The notes below the pieces were generated by a model. That model was given only the letters and a program-made list of their open reading frames with translations. It did no database searches and was not told the DNA's origin. From Vitis vinifera (taxonomy: Eukaryota > Streptophyta > Magnoliopsida > Vitales > Vitaceae), in contig NC_081818.1 of NCBI RefSeq assembly GCF_030704535.1, positions 5,962,501-6,026,500 of the forward strand: DNA of 64,000 nucleotides, read 5' to 3'. The translations under genes were made by a program, and so were the position numbers. Shown here piece by piece: positions 33,619 to 45,647 of this stretch. Each line of letters starts with the position of its first letter. The stretch's first letter is position 1.

Positions 33619-36600
33619 ATGGCTTCTTTACGAACTCTGCGCAACATTTACAAGAACAACCCCACCTTCTTATTCTCCTCCTCTTCATCCTCTACATTTT
33701 CTTACCATTACCGTCAGCTACCTCCGTCACAGCACAGGTCGATCTTCTCCACGTCCCACCTCGACGCCTCATGGATGGACAAGATTAAAGGAGTTTTAAC
33801 AGGCAAAAAGGCCGCCCCAGATGGCCAAATCACCACCGAAGAATTCACCCTCCTTCGTAAGCTCCCGATCACTGCTCTGTTTTAGCACCAGTGAACGCAA
33901 AAGCTAGAAATGTTCTCTTGATTGGCGATTGATTTTTCACCTTTTTAATGTCTTCAGATTTTTGGAAAACCACTTTGCTTTGGTTTGTGAAAATTTCTGT
34001 TGTTTTGTTTCAAATTTGCGTTCTTTTTTTCTTTGAGCCTGTTAACAAATTTTTGGGGAAAATGTAAGATTTGTTGATCTTTTATAGGGCTTGTTGGTTG
34101 TTTTTATTTTCTTCTTTTCAATTATTTCTTCTTCTTCTTCTTATTATTTTGGGTTTCAGGTTTTGCAAATGAGCTGAAGGCCGCAAGGGCTGCAGGGACA
34201 TTTAAAAGGTTTGTAGTGGGTCGAAGCAGTGAGGCCACATTTGCTGATGCTTTCGGGAAGCAGGAAGCGATTATTCGATATCTTGGACGTTTTGATCCTT
34301 CTGGAGATGTTAGTTTTTAACCCTTTAATCCAATCTATCTTTTTATTTTCAAGATTATTTTGCCAGTTTTTTTGCTTCAAATGAATATTATCTGCAAAGA
34401 TTGCCACTAGTTCCCGAATTATCTGAATTTTTTAAGCTTAAAAGTATCCAAGTAATTATAATAGTTTCCACCTTAATCTGCATCTTAGATCACTCCTCTG
34501 CTGAATAATTTCTTTGTAATAAATATGCAGTTCAGCACAAGATTAATTGCAACTGCCAATTCGATTTGATTGTTTAAGCAGTGCAGCTGAGAGGCTGTTA
34601 TATGTTGGGAATGTTCTGATTTGGTTATATAGATGTTGGTTTCGGGTCTTTGGTTTATTGATTGCAGAATCTGCAAACTAGTCAAAAGCAAGAAGCGGCA
34701 AAAAATTGTAATTGCACAATAGCTGATGTCGAGAATGCTCTTGCAAAGTTTACTTGGGCTAAACAAGCACACAAGAAATTGGAGAAGTTAAAGGAAGAAG
34801 GGAAACCAATCCCAAAGTCGATGGCTGAGGTACTATTTCCTGCATCTTATTATAGCATTTTTACTTCCAAAATGGGGTTATACTTGTATGGGTAATAGAG
34901 GCCATCTTAATGGGTCACCATATATGGGGCTATTCATTAAACGGTTTTATTTTCTAACTTAACTTGTTTTGGATTTAATGGGAGAATGTATCTGTACATG
35001 CACTTCTGAGGGTGAGTTTCAGTGTCCTTGTCTTTGCTTATAATGTAGAACACATCCTAGGGTCTTCCTGGCTGTAAATACATGGTCAAGGACTGGGACT
35101 TCATTCCACCAGAAGGCTAAATCCTATGCTTGGATTAGTGGAGGAGTATGATTAGTTCCATTAAAATTGATATGAATTTTGATGGGTTTAGAGCATTTAT
35201 GGGTTTTAGATCTCAGTGAAAGGAAGACATATGGAACCTGGTATGGGATAATGATGTTTAAGGTAGATTACTATTATTTTAGGCCTTTTGTGAATTGTGC
35301 TGGAAGATGCTGTTCTGATTGCATTGCTAGTGTGGGTTTGTATAGAATTGGAGCAAAACTTTGCCTTAAGCATGGTTGTTTTCTTAATCTTTCAAATATA
35401 GTGCTTTGGATAAATGGAATGTCAGAGGACTTATATTGGAGGATTAGAAGTTACAGATCAATGGGTCTAATTCTTTCTTAACTTGAGAATACTATATGTT
35501 TATGTATGAATAGGTAACAAAAAAATGTATGTACACCATATATATATATAGTATGCATCAGTTTGTTTGTTATACTTCTCAGTTGTGTACAGAATATAGA
35601 AAACATGGTGACCTGGTTGTCATGTTCATGTTATTTTTTTGCAAGGTATGGGTTATGTTCTTTATGGTTAGTAATAAACCTGATTATTAAGCCTTTTTTG
35701 GAATCAACTGCACACAATGAGTCTTGAGTTGATTTGGATATCTGAAATTCATATGTTGTCTTTTTAGATATTCTGGGAACATGTTTATTCTCATGTAAGC
35801 AAACCTCTATTAGATAGGAACCAGTGGTTTAAAATGCAGACTATTGGCTGAAATGGGGTATTTTTCAGTTTCTTGTTTTTCACCCAAAAATTAGATAAAA
35901 AATCAGAAAAATATTCATTGGTCTTGTTTGCTAACTATTGATGTTTGACCACCACTCTAATCATATTTTGCCATTCTTTATGATCAATGGTCTCAAAGTA
36001 TTTAGTCACTCCATGTTTTCAGAAACTTGTTAGAACTGCTTTACAGAAAATGTTCCATGTTGGTTATTTTTCTCCTAAAATTTTCCTTTAAACATGGAAT
36101 GTTTCAAATGTACTTACTTTATTCTTTTCTTTTCTAATGTGAAACAAACATATTCATTGTACTAAAGGGTAATACAGAGAAGGATGAGCAATCCTTTCAA
36201 GATGCATGATTTCTGATTAGAAAGTAGAGCCCTATATTACCCAGCAGAAAATAAAAATATTTGCACGAATATACTAATTATACTTGGTATTTTTTGTTCT
36301 GTAGTTGCAAAAGCTGATGGGTTCAACACCGGTGGATCTTGCCAGGTCTAACTTGGCTAAAAGTGGTCAAATAAGTAGAAATGCACTCTGCCCATGTGGT
36401 TCCAAAAAGAGATACAAGCGGTACTTTACATTGTTTTTCAGAACAGTTTAACTCTAATTTCTTGACTTGTTTACAGAATTTGTGAGAGCATTTAGTTAGG
36501 GTAGCTTTGTTCAATCATTTTGCTTGACTTGTAATCTGGATATTCCATACAGTTATATTTCTGTGTTTAACACAGTTTTCAAACATATAGAAACAATAGA

Positions 36601-37794
36601 TTTGTTGATATGGATTAGTAAAATAATGAAGGATGAGAAATCCTTCCAAAACACAAAAGAACTGATAAAAGAAAGAAGAAAATAAAAGTGAACTTTTCCA
36701 AATGAAGGCAAAAGTAGCTGCAAAACTGAAAGATGTATGAGAACTATTTACAAATAAAAAAAACTTATGCTTAATGTATGTCTTGATGTGGTATCAATTC
36801 TGCATGGATGATCTAGATTTCCTTCTTTGCAGCTTACTTGATTCTCTCATGATATCGACTGTCTATTAAAATTGCTTGATTTTTAATATCTTTCTATATA
36901 CTTTTAACTATATTGTGATAGTGGTAAATTGAAATTGTTCATCCTTTCCCCCTCTTTGTAATCAATGGAGAGTAAGAAAATGTTTCATACTTTTGAGATT
37001 CATTTTTTTTTAATATCTGAAACACAAGTATTTTCTATTAATTAAAAAATTCAAGAGAGACAAGACATCCTTCTACAATATGCAACTATAATCGAAACAA
37101 GTGAAGAACCTCCTTAAAGAGAAGCCATATGGGCTGGACAATTGAGGAGGATTACATAAATGTAAGAATGAAGTGAAATATTTGAAGAATCATGGTCTTC
37201 TTTAACCGTATGTATCAGTTGGTAGTTTTCATGCTAGTTAGTTGATTTGCCCAGGTCGCCTTGGGTTTCTAAAGCATCTTGGCTTGCAGTTAAAAACATC
37301 TACGGAAACTTCCATCCATCTTACCATAAGCTCTAGTTTGAGTGGAACTCAGCTAGGACTCATGTTTGGATGGCTGACTCTTTAGATGTTCAGAGTTTAT
37401 GTAATGGAAGCTGAAATAGTTTCATGGAAATATTTAACAAAAATATATCAATTTTTTTTTTTATAAATCTTGAGCTAAATTTGTCATAAAGGGTTGGATT
37501 GAAGATATTTTTACCATGTATGGAAAGCAATCAGGAAAAGCCTTTCCTTTGTAATTATGTGCTACCTTCTAATATGTACATCTAGGAGAGTAGGCTACGT
37601 ATCTTAAAAACTTGTCTACCCAAGCACATGTACATACATGTGTAGTTATTCTAAATTGATGATTGCACAAAACTTGTCTAACTATATGTTGATTGCACAG
37701 ATTTTAGTTATTTAATTTGCATATGTTTTTTCATTATTTAAATCAATTCGCTTATTTGCCTTTTTTCTTGTATAGGTGCTGCGGAAAGGATTGA
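33619..37794 (+). CDS. SEC-C motif protein, probably mitochondrial, 227 aa
   Basis: Five exons: 33619-33856, 34160-34308, 34668-34829, 36305-36420, 37776-37794. All introns are GT-AG and the total is 684 nt including the stop. The N terminus is rich in Arg, Ser and Tyr with almost no acidic residues (ASLRTLRNIYKNN, a Ser run, HRSIFSTSHL), as expected of a mitochondrial transit peptide. The middle is Lys/Glu/Ala-rich and helical. The C terminus is a SEC-C zinc motif, CPCGSKKRYKRCCGKD (212-227; Cys 212, 214, 223, 224), the metal-binding tail known from bacterial SecA. The last exon is only 19 nt and supplies both final cysteines. The ATG is the first in the frame. The molecular role is unknown; protein binding through the zinc motif is inferred. 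Confidence 0.9.
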
Positions 37795-38130
37795 AGATTT
37801 TAAAGAAGAGATACATGAAAACCTTACTCTGACCTTGATATGGGAGAGATTTCCTGAGATTGTACAAATTCATTTGCTGTTTCAAATGGCATCTTGTTAG
37901 AGCCTTTTGGTTAATTTGCTACATGGACACTGGCTGCAAAGGTGTTTTAAAATTTGCTTTCATGGACTAGACTGTCTACATGCTGGTTAATTAACCTGAT
38001 TGAGTGCTTGTATTCATGCAGGCTGTTGTTTTTGCTTCCATGGAGTATATCTATAGGCCAGCTAAGCAATTGAGTGGCTTGTATTTATACATTGTTCTGG
38101 TCATGAAATTCAGGCAGAACAAATTTTACT

Positions 38131-38136
38131 AATAAA
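38131..38136 (+). terminator. Candidate poly(A) signal of the SEC-C gene
   Basis: AATAAA lies about 340 bp after the stop, following an exon-like 3' UTR composition and before the sequence changes character. Other near-signals exist, so the site is only likely. Confidence 0.4.
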
Positions 38137-38369
38137 ATGTATGAAATCTCTCTTCACCCTTTTAAGTGGGTTGATATTTAGTTTTTCTGAATGTTGAATG
38201 TCTTTCTTTTTAATACAAAAATTGATGGTGCATTTCTGACTTCGAGCTCACCTAGTAGCCTAAAGCTTAAATCAAGAGGAGTTGATGCTGGGGAATTCTG
38301 TCTTATTAAACTAACAACAATTTAAATAATCCTTTCATAGGCCTTAGAAGATTTGGAACAACTTGTTAT

Positions 38370-38520
38370 GGAAGTTCTATTTTTGCATGGTTTTCTACAA
38401 GAACAAGTGTACATGTGCTAGACTTGGTGTTCATCATCATGATCACTCGGATGTTTGTAAGTCATAGAAAGCTCTCTATGAACTGAAACAAGCTCCCTGT
38501 GCCTATGATGTTTGTGTATG
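38370..38520 (+). pseudogene. Small copia reverse transcriptase remnant
   Basis: Broken frames give FLHGFLQEQVYM, then a HHDHSDVCKS-like stretch and KALYELKQAPCA, which correspond to FLHG.L.E.VYM and K.LYGLKQAPRAW of copia RT. The flanks carry no other Pol part. It is an old fragment just beyond the SEC-C 3' UTR. Confidence 0.65.
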
Positions 38521-39430
38521 GTGATGAAAAGAATATGTTTATTGTTTTATTATAAGTTGGTGGTATGGTATTGAAAGCTTCTTGTTGCTTTGTTCTAAGT
38601 TGGTGATGATGTCACACAAGAAAGGTTTAGGAAAGCCTACTTATTTTTTGGGTGTTAAAACATTCACTTCACATTTGACATTTGTTTTCAACAATAATTT
38701 TGTTGGAAGATATTGATAGTATTTTTCTAAAATAAGATTTTATTACCATCTTTTTTTTTTCGATGCAATAACAAATTTATATTTATAATAAATTAATCAT
38801 GACATTGGATTCTATTTATAATTAGAATAATAGTCGTGAATAACAATTTCTAATGTTATCAAATTTTAAAATTTTTCTTATTTAACTTTAAGTTAGATTA
38901 CTAATTTTATCAAAAAAAAAATCTATATTAAAAATTCTAATGATATTTATCAAGTTTTTTTAGAAAAAAAAAAAAATCTTAAATTCATTTAATATATTTA
39001 TATTCATTTATTTTAAAAATTAAAAACTATTTTATTAAAACATGTTTTTTCTATATTTTAAATAAAAAATTAAATCATTTCTAATATTTATATAAAATAT
39101 TTTATTTGAGATTTAATTTCTAAAATTTTATTATAAATTTGTGGTGAAAACTTTTTGCTATTAACATTAGTTTATTTAAATAATTGAAATTATATTAATA
39201 ATTTATCTTATTAAATTAATTTTAATTTATAAAATATTAGAATTTTCATTACTTACTTTTATATATATATATATATATATATTTTAGCAATTTTTGAATA
39301 AATTTATATTTTTAAAATTTAAAATAAAAACATTCAAAATGAAATAAATTAAAAGGATGAATAAAAAAAAATTAAAAATGAAGTGATAACAATTTTTTAA
39401 AATAGGATTAATGATATAAATAGAAGTTAT
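38521..39430. other. AT-rich spacer
   Basis: No gene seen. It includes an (AT)n run at about 39260-39282 and long A/T homopolymer-rich stretches. Confidence 0.5.
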
Positions 39431-39745
39431 AATTAAGAAATGTTTTGGAGGTAGAAAAGAAGTTGTAATGATGTTCTCAAATATATTATTTTTATATGAG
39501 AAAATTAAACTGTATTCGAAGCATTCGATGATATGATTTTACCCAAATATCTAATATATTACTTCTCTCGTCAGCGATTACGATAGTTTGTCCACACTAG
39601 GAGTCAATTTGCAGCAGCCAATTATAGATGATGACCACTGTTTAAGGACCATGAGTTGGATACCAATACCATTGGTTCAAACTTCAAATGGATTGCCATT
39701 AAATTAATGGCAGAAGGTGTGCTCAGTATTCTTTCCACTTCTATA

Positions 39746-39780
<35 letters not shown>

Positions 39781-39795
39781 ATTAGAGGACCAAAA
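39430..39795 (+). repeat. GNAT-array promoter block, copy 1 (now detached)
   Basis: Matches the block before GNAT2 (49300-49560): TACTTCTCTCGTCAGCGATT, GATGATGACCACTGTTTAAG, GGACCATGAGTTGGAT, ACCAATACCATTGG, then an ATT run and a GAGGACCAA-like end. Partial copies also lie at 49720-49880, 54170-54330, 59210-59310 and 63890-64000. A MITE and a copia element now separate it from GNAT1. It contains (ATT)n at 39748-39779. Confidence 0.85.
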
Positions 39796-39796
39796 C

Positions 39797-40021
39797 TTAG
39801 GTGATGTTTGTTCTTTTACTTAATTCTAAATAAAATCTTAATGCTTAATAGTGTTAAATATTAAGTTATTTGTTTTTGTAGTATTTTATTTTTATAAAGT
39901 ATTAAAAAGTAAATATATATATGTTATTTTTTTATTTAGAAAAAACTACATATTTTGATTTTTTTTTTATTTAGTAAAAAATTTATAATAAGTTATGTAA
40001 AAGTAGAAAAACAAACAACCT
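39797..40021. mobile_element. AT-rich MITE-like element
   Basis: The ends TTAGGTGATGTTTGTTCTTT and (reverse complement of the right end) TTAGGTTGTTTGTTTTTCTA are similar inverted repeats around about 225 bp of A/T-rich sequence. It abuts the left LTR of the minus-strand copia element and may have replaced the outer edge of that LTR. No clear target duplication was found. Confidence 0.5.
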
Positions 40022-40176
40022 AATTGCTTAGAAAAAATGTATATATAAGTGTAAGAAGGGCGAAAAAATAGAAACTTATAGATTCCCCAAAACAGGAAAT
40101 TAAATTTAAAATCTCCTAAAATATAAAGTTTGACTTTTAAACTAATTTAAATCTTCAACTCAAAGATCCCCTAATA
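40022..40176 (-). repeat. 3' LTR of the minus-strand copia element (truncated)
   Basis: Aligns with the right LTR from TTGCTTAGAAAAAATG onward but lacks its outer 30 or so bases, where a MITE-like sequence begins. Confidence 0.75.
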
Positions 40177-40341
40177 CTCCTCTTCAAGCTGGTTCAAAGA
40201 TGTCCAACACGTTCAACTTGTCAATTAAGAGAAAATAAATGTTAGAAGGTAAGGCCTTAGTGAACACATCTACCAATTGTGAGTTGGAGCCTATGAATGG
40301 TGTGTTGATCACCATTTTGTTGATCTTCTCCTTGATGAAGT

Positions 40342-41724
40342 TCAGTTGATCTTAACGTACTTTGTTCTGTTATGTTGTACTAGATTATGTACGATATTTA
40401 TTATTGATTTGTTATCACAATACAATCTCATAGGTTCATCCACGTTTACATATACTTCTTTTAGAAGAGTATGGAGCCATATTAGCTCACAAATCCTAAG
40501 AGTCATAGCCTTAAATTTTGCTTTAGCATTGGATCGAGAGACCACCTGCTATTTTTTACTCCTCCACATCCAAATTTCTAGCAACAAAAGTGCAGTAGCC
40601 TGATGTAGAACGCTTGTGTGTGAATGAACCACCCCAATCACATTGGTCTTGTTTCTCAAATAGAAGACCTTTGCCTCGAGTATGTTTTAAGCACCTGAAA
40701 ATGTGAGTCACTACTTCTATATGACAGTTCATTGGAGTGTGCATGAATTGACTAACAAGGCCAACGATATAAGTTATGTCATGTCGAGTACTATGAGACA
40801 AATAAATCAGTTTTCCCACTAATTGTTGATACCATCCTTTGCCTACAAGTGTTCTTGAGGGGTCAGAGCTTAACTTATGAATAAGATTGATGGGTGTAGT
40901 TTCAAGTTTTCATCCTAACATTCCAACCTTGTTTAAAAGGTCAATGATGTATTTTTGTTGTGACATAGATACCTTTCTTTGATCTTGCCATCTCAATGCT
41001 AAGGAAATATCTCAAACTGTACAAGTCTTTGATCTCAAATTCTTTAGCAAGCTTCAACTTAACCATTTTCATCCCCTCAAGATCATTCCCTATCAAGATA
41101 ATGTCGTCCACGTACACAATCAAGGCTGTTAGTTTTTCTTCTGACTTGTTTTTAATAAAAAGAGTATGATCACCTTGGCTTTGTTGGAAACCAAATTGAA
41201 TAATTGACCTACTAAATCTTTCAAATCAAGCTCTAAGTTATTGCTTCAAGCCATAGAGATATTTCTTAAGTTTGCACACCTTACCAGTACCAAAGTATTT
41301 TTTGAAACTAGGAGGAGCATTCATAAACACTTTTTCTAGATTTCCATGGAGGATTACATTCTTTATATCTAGCTGCTGTAAAGACCAGTCATTATTAGTT
41401 GCTAATGATAACAAGACTTGAATGGAATCAATTTTAGTAACTGGAGCCAATGTTTCCTGATAGTCAATCCCATGACTTTGTGTATATCCCTTCACGACTA
41501 GATGTGCTTTGTATCTCTTTATAGTGCCATCACACTTGTATTTAATTGTAAATACCCACTTGCACCCCATGGTATTCTTCCATTTGGGTAAGTTTGGCAC
41601 TTTCCAAGTGTTGCTCTTCCAATGCATTGATCTTCTCATTAATGGCCTCTTTCCACTTTGGATCTTTCAAAGCTTCTTTAATATCCCTTAGGATAGTCTC
41701 ATTTGATAGGTTTGATAGTCTCAT
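40342..41724 (-). pseudogene. copia reverse transcriptase and RNase H, broken
   Basis: On the minus strand from 41724: DPKWKEAINEKINALE, NTMGCKWVFTIKYKCDGTIK, RYKAHLVVKGYTQSHGIDYQ, ETLAPVTKIDSIQVLLSLA, CKLKKYLYGLKQ, then IVYVDDIILIGND with the YVDD box (near 41110), and RNase H motifs CDWGGSFTHKRSTSGYC, SRSNAKAKFKAM and LYCDNKSIINI. Stops and frame changes divide it into at least five pieces. Confidence 0.9.
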
Positions 41725-42322
41725 TTTCTAATAAAAGAGAAAATGGGCAATAAGATGCTTTGTATCACTTCACACTTTTTTTAAAAAAAAAAGTTATGGG
41801 AAGATCACAATTAGTCTTAACAAAAAGCCAGGTTTTTCTCAAACATTGCAAGTTTCAGGACTTACCTCGAGTTTAGAAGATTGAGTATTTGGAGAGAGAG
41901 AGCCTGTTCCTTGATTCATCTCCTGCTTGTTCTTCCCAGAGTAAACTTGAAGAGGGCGGTCTGTAGGTGCAGAAGTTGTTGGTTCTTAAATCTATAACTA
42001 ATTTGAGACCTCCAAATTAAGGAACCTGTTCAGATTCATTTTCAATGGCTGGAAGTACAAGAGAGGTTTTTATCTTCTCTACATTCTCTCTATGACATGA
42101 AGCTCCACTCTGCGTGTCAATACGTTTGATATCTTCCCACTTTGGGAGTGGAAAAATATTTTGTGACTGGTCTTCACTACTTCTATTCCTCCCCCTCCCC
42201 CTGAAGATCAGGACCAGAAAAATAACCTTGTGTCTCGAAAAAAGTAACATTCAGGGAGATTTTTTCTTGGTTGGAGGGTGGTAGCAAATATAGCCTTTTT
42301 GATGAGATGAATAACCCATAAA

Positions 42323-43600
42323 TCAACACTTTAGGGCTCTCGGTTCTAGTTTCGAACAACTCCTAGCTAGAATGTGAACAAAAGCAACTGACCCAAAGAT
42401 TTTTGGCAGTATGGAGCTTGGAAAATATTTCGTAGGAAAGAACCCTTTAAGTGATTCAAGGGGTGCCTTGTTAGCAAGCATTTTGGAAGGCATCCAATTT
42501 GTTAAGTAAGCTGCTATTAAAACAACATCACCCCAATAAATCTTTGAGACACTCCTAGCAAAGAGAAGTAACCAAGCAACCTCCAAAAGATGTCTATTCT
42601 TACCCTCAGCAACACCATTTTACTCAGGTGTATTTGTGCATGATGACTCGTATCATTAATTCCATTATTAGTTAGAAACATGCTAAGAGATCCATTAAAG
42701 TGTTCTCCTCTATTATCAGATCTAATAACCTTAACTTTTGCATCAAATTTGACACTAATCATCTTGTGAAATTTTTGGAAAGTCCCTATAGCATCAGATT
42801 TTTCTCTCATCAAATAAATTCAGGTAACTCTAATACAATCATCAATGAAATTAATAAACCACCTTGTTCTTGACATACTCGTGACCCTAGAAGGACCCAT
42901 ATATCTGTGTGAATAAGAAAAAAAAAATGGGAAATCACATTTATTATTTCTCAACGAGTATGGAACATGATGACTCTTTGCAAGTTCACAAATTTCAAAC
43001 TTAAGAAAAGATGAATCAAAACCCTTAAACAAATCAGGGTATATTCTTAAAGGACCAAAATTTAAATGTCCTAATATTCTTTCATGTTGCAACCTAATTT
43101 CATGTTCTCTAGCTAAACTTCCTTCCATTTGGTAGGCTCAATCTTGCGGAATTAGGTAGTATAGGCCCTCTCTTCCCTTAGCACTGTCAATCATCTTCTC
43201 CATAGCCAGATCTTGAAAAACACACTGATTCAAGAAAAGTGTTACTGAACGGTTTTGAGACTTCGTAAGCTTGTTAATGGACAACGAATTCACTGACATC
43301 TCAAGAACATGTAAAATAAAATCAAGAGTAAAGTCTTTATTAATGGCTATACTTTCTTTTCCATGCACTGATATATTCGAGCAGTTTGCCACGAAAACTT
43401 TCTGTTAATTTCCCAGAGCAAGGCATATATGACTTAAAGAGTTTTGACTCTTGAATCATATGATCACTTGCTCTAGAGTCAACAATCCAATGAACATTCT
43501 TTAGGACCGATGCCATGCACATAATAGGTTCGGTTATACCTGATTGTGCCAAGGCACAAGAGGCTGATGGGGTTAGCGAAGTAACCTCAATTTTTCCCAA
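42323..43600 (-). pseudogene. copia protease, gag-pre-integrase and integrase, broken
   Basis: On the minus strand, WIVDSRASDHMI (near 43470-43500) is the protease active site DSGASDH with Gly changed to Arg. A gag-pre-integrase region with HERILGHLNF (near 43080) follows. The integrase core has FINFIDDCIRVT, VIRSDNRGEHF and LTNNGIND. The C-terminal part has PLESLKGFFPTKY and FGSVAFVHI. Frames change at about 43340, 43130, 42815 and 42586. Confidence 0.85.
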
Positions 43601-43739
43601 TAGTTTTAGCTCTAATTGATCTTTTGTGAAGACTCAGTTTTTGGTGGCAACTGCAGCAGGTTTGGAAGTTTGAGTGCTAGTTGAGTCAGTATGGAAGCCT
43701 TTCCTTGTCTTGGACTAGTTTTTTCCCTTTTGGTTCTTT

Positions 43740-44567
43740 TTATCCATGCGTGGTAATCTAGTTATTGTCCAACATGTTTCTCTGGTATGATTATCCCTGT
43801 TGCAGAAGTCACACCAATGATCATTTTTCTTGTTTCCTACAATGTTTTAACGAGAAGTTTTGAGTGCTGACTTATTTGATTCATTATTGGATCCTAACAT
43901 CACAGCCTGTCTACTTTCTTCATCTCATATGGTGGAGAATACCTCATGCAGATTTGGATCTATATCCCTGCCCAACAACCTGCTTCGGACCTCATCATAC
44001 TCAAGTCTTAATCCAACCAAGAAATCGAAGATCCTTTCTCATCCAAGAATCTCTACAGGCTTTGCAACATCTCTTGGTGATTCCATCTCCCAATGTTGGT
44101 GGACATCCAATTCTTCCTATAGAATTTTCAATTTATTGAAAATCTAGATCTCTCTATTTGGTCTCATGAATTACGAGCTTTAATTAAAAAATCTGAGTGA
44201 CATTCCCTTTCTTTGAATAAGTCTTCACCATGGCATCCTAGATATCCTTGGCTGTGGACACAAATAAGAATGACTTCCCTATCTCAGATTGCATAGAATT
44301 AAGAAGTCAGGACATGATCATGGAGTTCTTAGAGTCCCATGATTCAAAGAGAGGGTCAGTAGTCTTGGGAGCTTTAATCATTTCCAAAATGTAGCCCATC
44401 TTCTTCTTGCTCCTAAGAAACAGCTTCCCCGTATGAGACCACTCCAGAAATTTTTTTCCATTCAATTTTTCTGTAGTGATATGAAGTGTCGGGTTGTGAA
44501 GGCTTCCATTCAATCTGTTCGGGTTTGAAGAAACCTTAGAAAATATTATCTTAGATCCTACTAACAT
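43740..44567 (-). pseudogene. copia gag with zinc knuckle, broken
   Basis: The first piece (44567-44307) starts MLVGSKIIFSK and contains TTEKLNGKKFLEWSHTGKLF, typical of the copia Gag N-terminal region. Near 43790-43830 the minus strand reads CDFCNRDNHTRETC, an intact CX2CX4HX4C zinc knuckle. The middle has stops and frame changes. Confidence 0.82.
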
Positions 44568-44732
44568 TTTTTGGAGAAGAAAGAACCAAGGATAAAGAAG
44601 ATGAAAGCAAAGAGAGAGAAAAAAAAAATGAACTTAGAAAAATAGGACTCTCTAACCAAATCTTGAGAATAAAATAGATACAAATGTCTCTAGAAAAGAA
44701 AAAGGAACCCTAGTTCGACAACCATAATACCA

Positions 44733-44894
44733 TGAAAACAATTGCGAAGAAAAGTATTTCTTTATTGCTTAGAAAAAATGTGTATATATAAGCGTATATT
44801 TGGTAAAGAAGGGAAAAAAAAAAAACTTATAGAATCCCTAGAAATCAGGAGTTTGACTTCTAAACTAATTTAAATCTTCAACTCCTAGATATCA
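44733..44894 (-). repeat. 5' LTR of the minus-strand copia element
   Basis: 162 bp beginning TGAAAACAATTGCG and ending GATATCA on the + strand, so it has TG...CA ends. It lies directly beside the tRNA-primer-like sequence. It contains TATATATAAGCG, a TATA-like motif. Confidence 0.78.
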
Positions 44895-45110
44895 GTAAAT
44901 AATACTAAACCAAACAAAGAAAATGAGCATGACCCATGATTCAGATTAATCAACTCTTTGTCTTGCTGTCACTGAAATAAATTATTTGAGTAAACGAAAG
45001 AGAATATATCCAATATTATAATTTGGGCATCCATGTGTTGGTTTTATATAATCCCTAAGCTCAAGAGCTTAGTGCTGATCCAGAAACAATCATCAATATT
45101 TCTGCAATAG

Positions 45111-45647
45111 ATGGATTCCGGGACTGTCACTCTCAGACCATTCAGGGTCAGCGATGTGGATGACTTCATACTATGGGCAGGCGATGATCAAGTCACTCGA
45201 AACATCCGGTGGAAGACCATCACCTCTAAGGAGGAAGCCTTGACCTTCATTAAAGAAGTCTGCATCCCCCACCCCTGGCGTCGATCCATATGTATAGATG
45301 ACCGCTCCATCGGCTTTGTTTCAGTCTACCGGTGGTCGGGCAACGAAATATGTAAGGCGGACATAGCGTATGGGATAGCTGCAAAGTATTGGGGACAAGG
45401 GATTACCACCAAAGCAGTGAAGATGGCTGTATTAGAGGTGTTTAAGGACTTCCCTGATCTGGTAAGGCTGCAGGCATTTGCTGCAGTAGAGAATAAGGCC
45501 TCTCAGAGGGTGTTGGAGAAAGCTGGGTTCACCAAGGAGGGTTTGCTCAGGAAGTACACATTTCTCAAGGGCCAACTGAAGGATTTGGTGATATATAGTT
45601 TCTTGTCCACTGACATAACCGTGGCCGTGGATGACAAACTACTCTAA
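45111..45647 (+). CDS. GNAT1: GNAT-family (RimJ/RimL-type) N-acetyltransferase, 178 aa
   Basis: One uninterrupted exon. MDSGTVTLRPFRVSDVDDF opens the Acetyltransf_3 fold, SICIDDRSIGFVSVYRW gives the central strands, and KYWGQGITTKAVKMAV is the acetyl-CoA pyrophosphate loop (variant Q/R-x-x-G-x-G/A). NKASQRVLEKAGFTKEGLLR is the conserved C-terminal helix-strand pair of this subfamily. Length is normal for these small plant GNATs, which transfer acetyl from acetyl-CoA to an amine; the acceptor is unknown. The start is the first ATG, preceded by AATATTTCTGCAATAG, which is shared with GNAT2. It differs from GNAT2 at about nine residues. A copia element inserted a few hundred bases upstream separates it from the array promoter block, so its expression may differ from GNAT2's. 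Confidence 0.92.
   Translation: MDSGTVTLRPFRVSDVDDFILWAGDDQVTRNIRWKTITSKEEALTFIKEVCIPHPWRRSICIDDRSIGFVSVYRWSGNEICKADIAYGIAAKYWGQGITTKAVKMAVLEVFKDFPDLVRLQAFAAVENKASQRVLEKAGFTKEGLLRKYTFLKGQLKDLVIYSFLSTDITVAVDDKLL

Larger units (their letters stand above)
40022..44894 (-). mobile_element. Ty1/copia retrotransposon with short LTRs, minus strand, decayed
   Basis: Short flanking repeats share TTGCTTAGAAAAAATGTRTAT and CTAATTTAAATCTTCAACTC. The right one (44733-44894) is the 5' LTR in element orientation and the left one (about 40022-40176) the 3' LTR. Next to the right LTR, minus-strand TGGTATTATGGT resembles the initiator-Met tRNA primer site. GAAGAGGAG next to the left LTR is the polypurine tract. 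Gag, protease, integrase, RT and RNase H follow in copia order with many stops and frame changes. It separates the GNAT array promoter block from GNAT1. Confidence 0.9.

Noticed and set aside
35179-35481. 100-codon frame in intron 3 of the SEC-C gene
   Set aside because: No domain, no splice fit with the flanking exons, and the exon model is complete without it.
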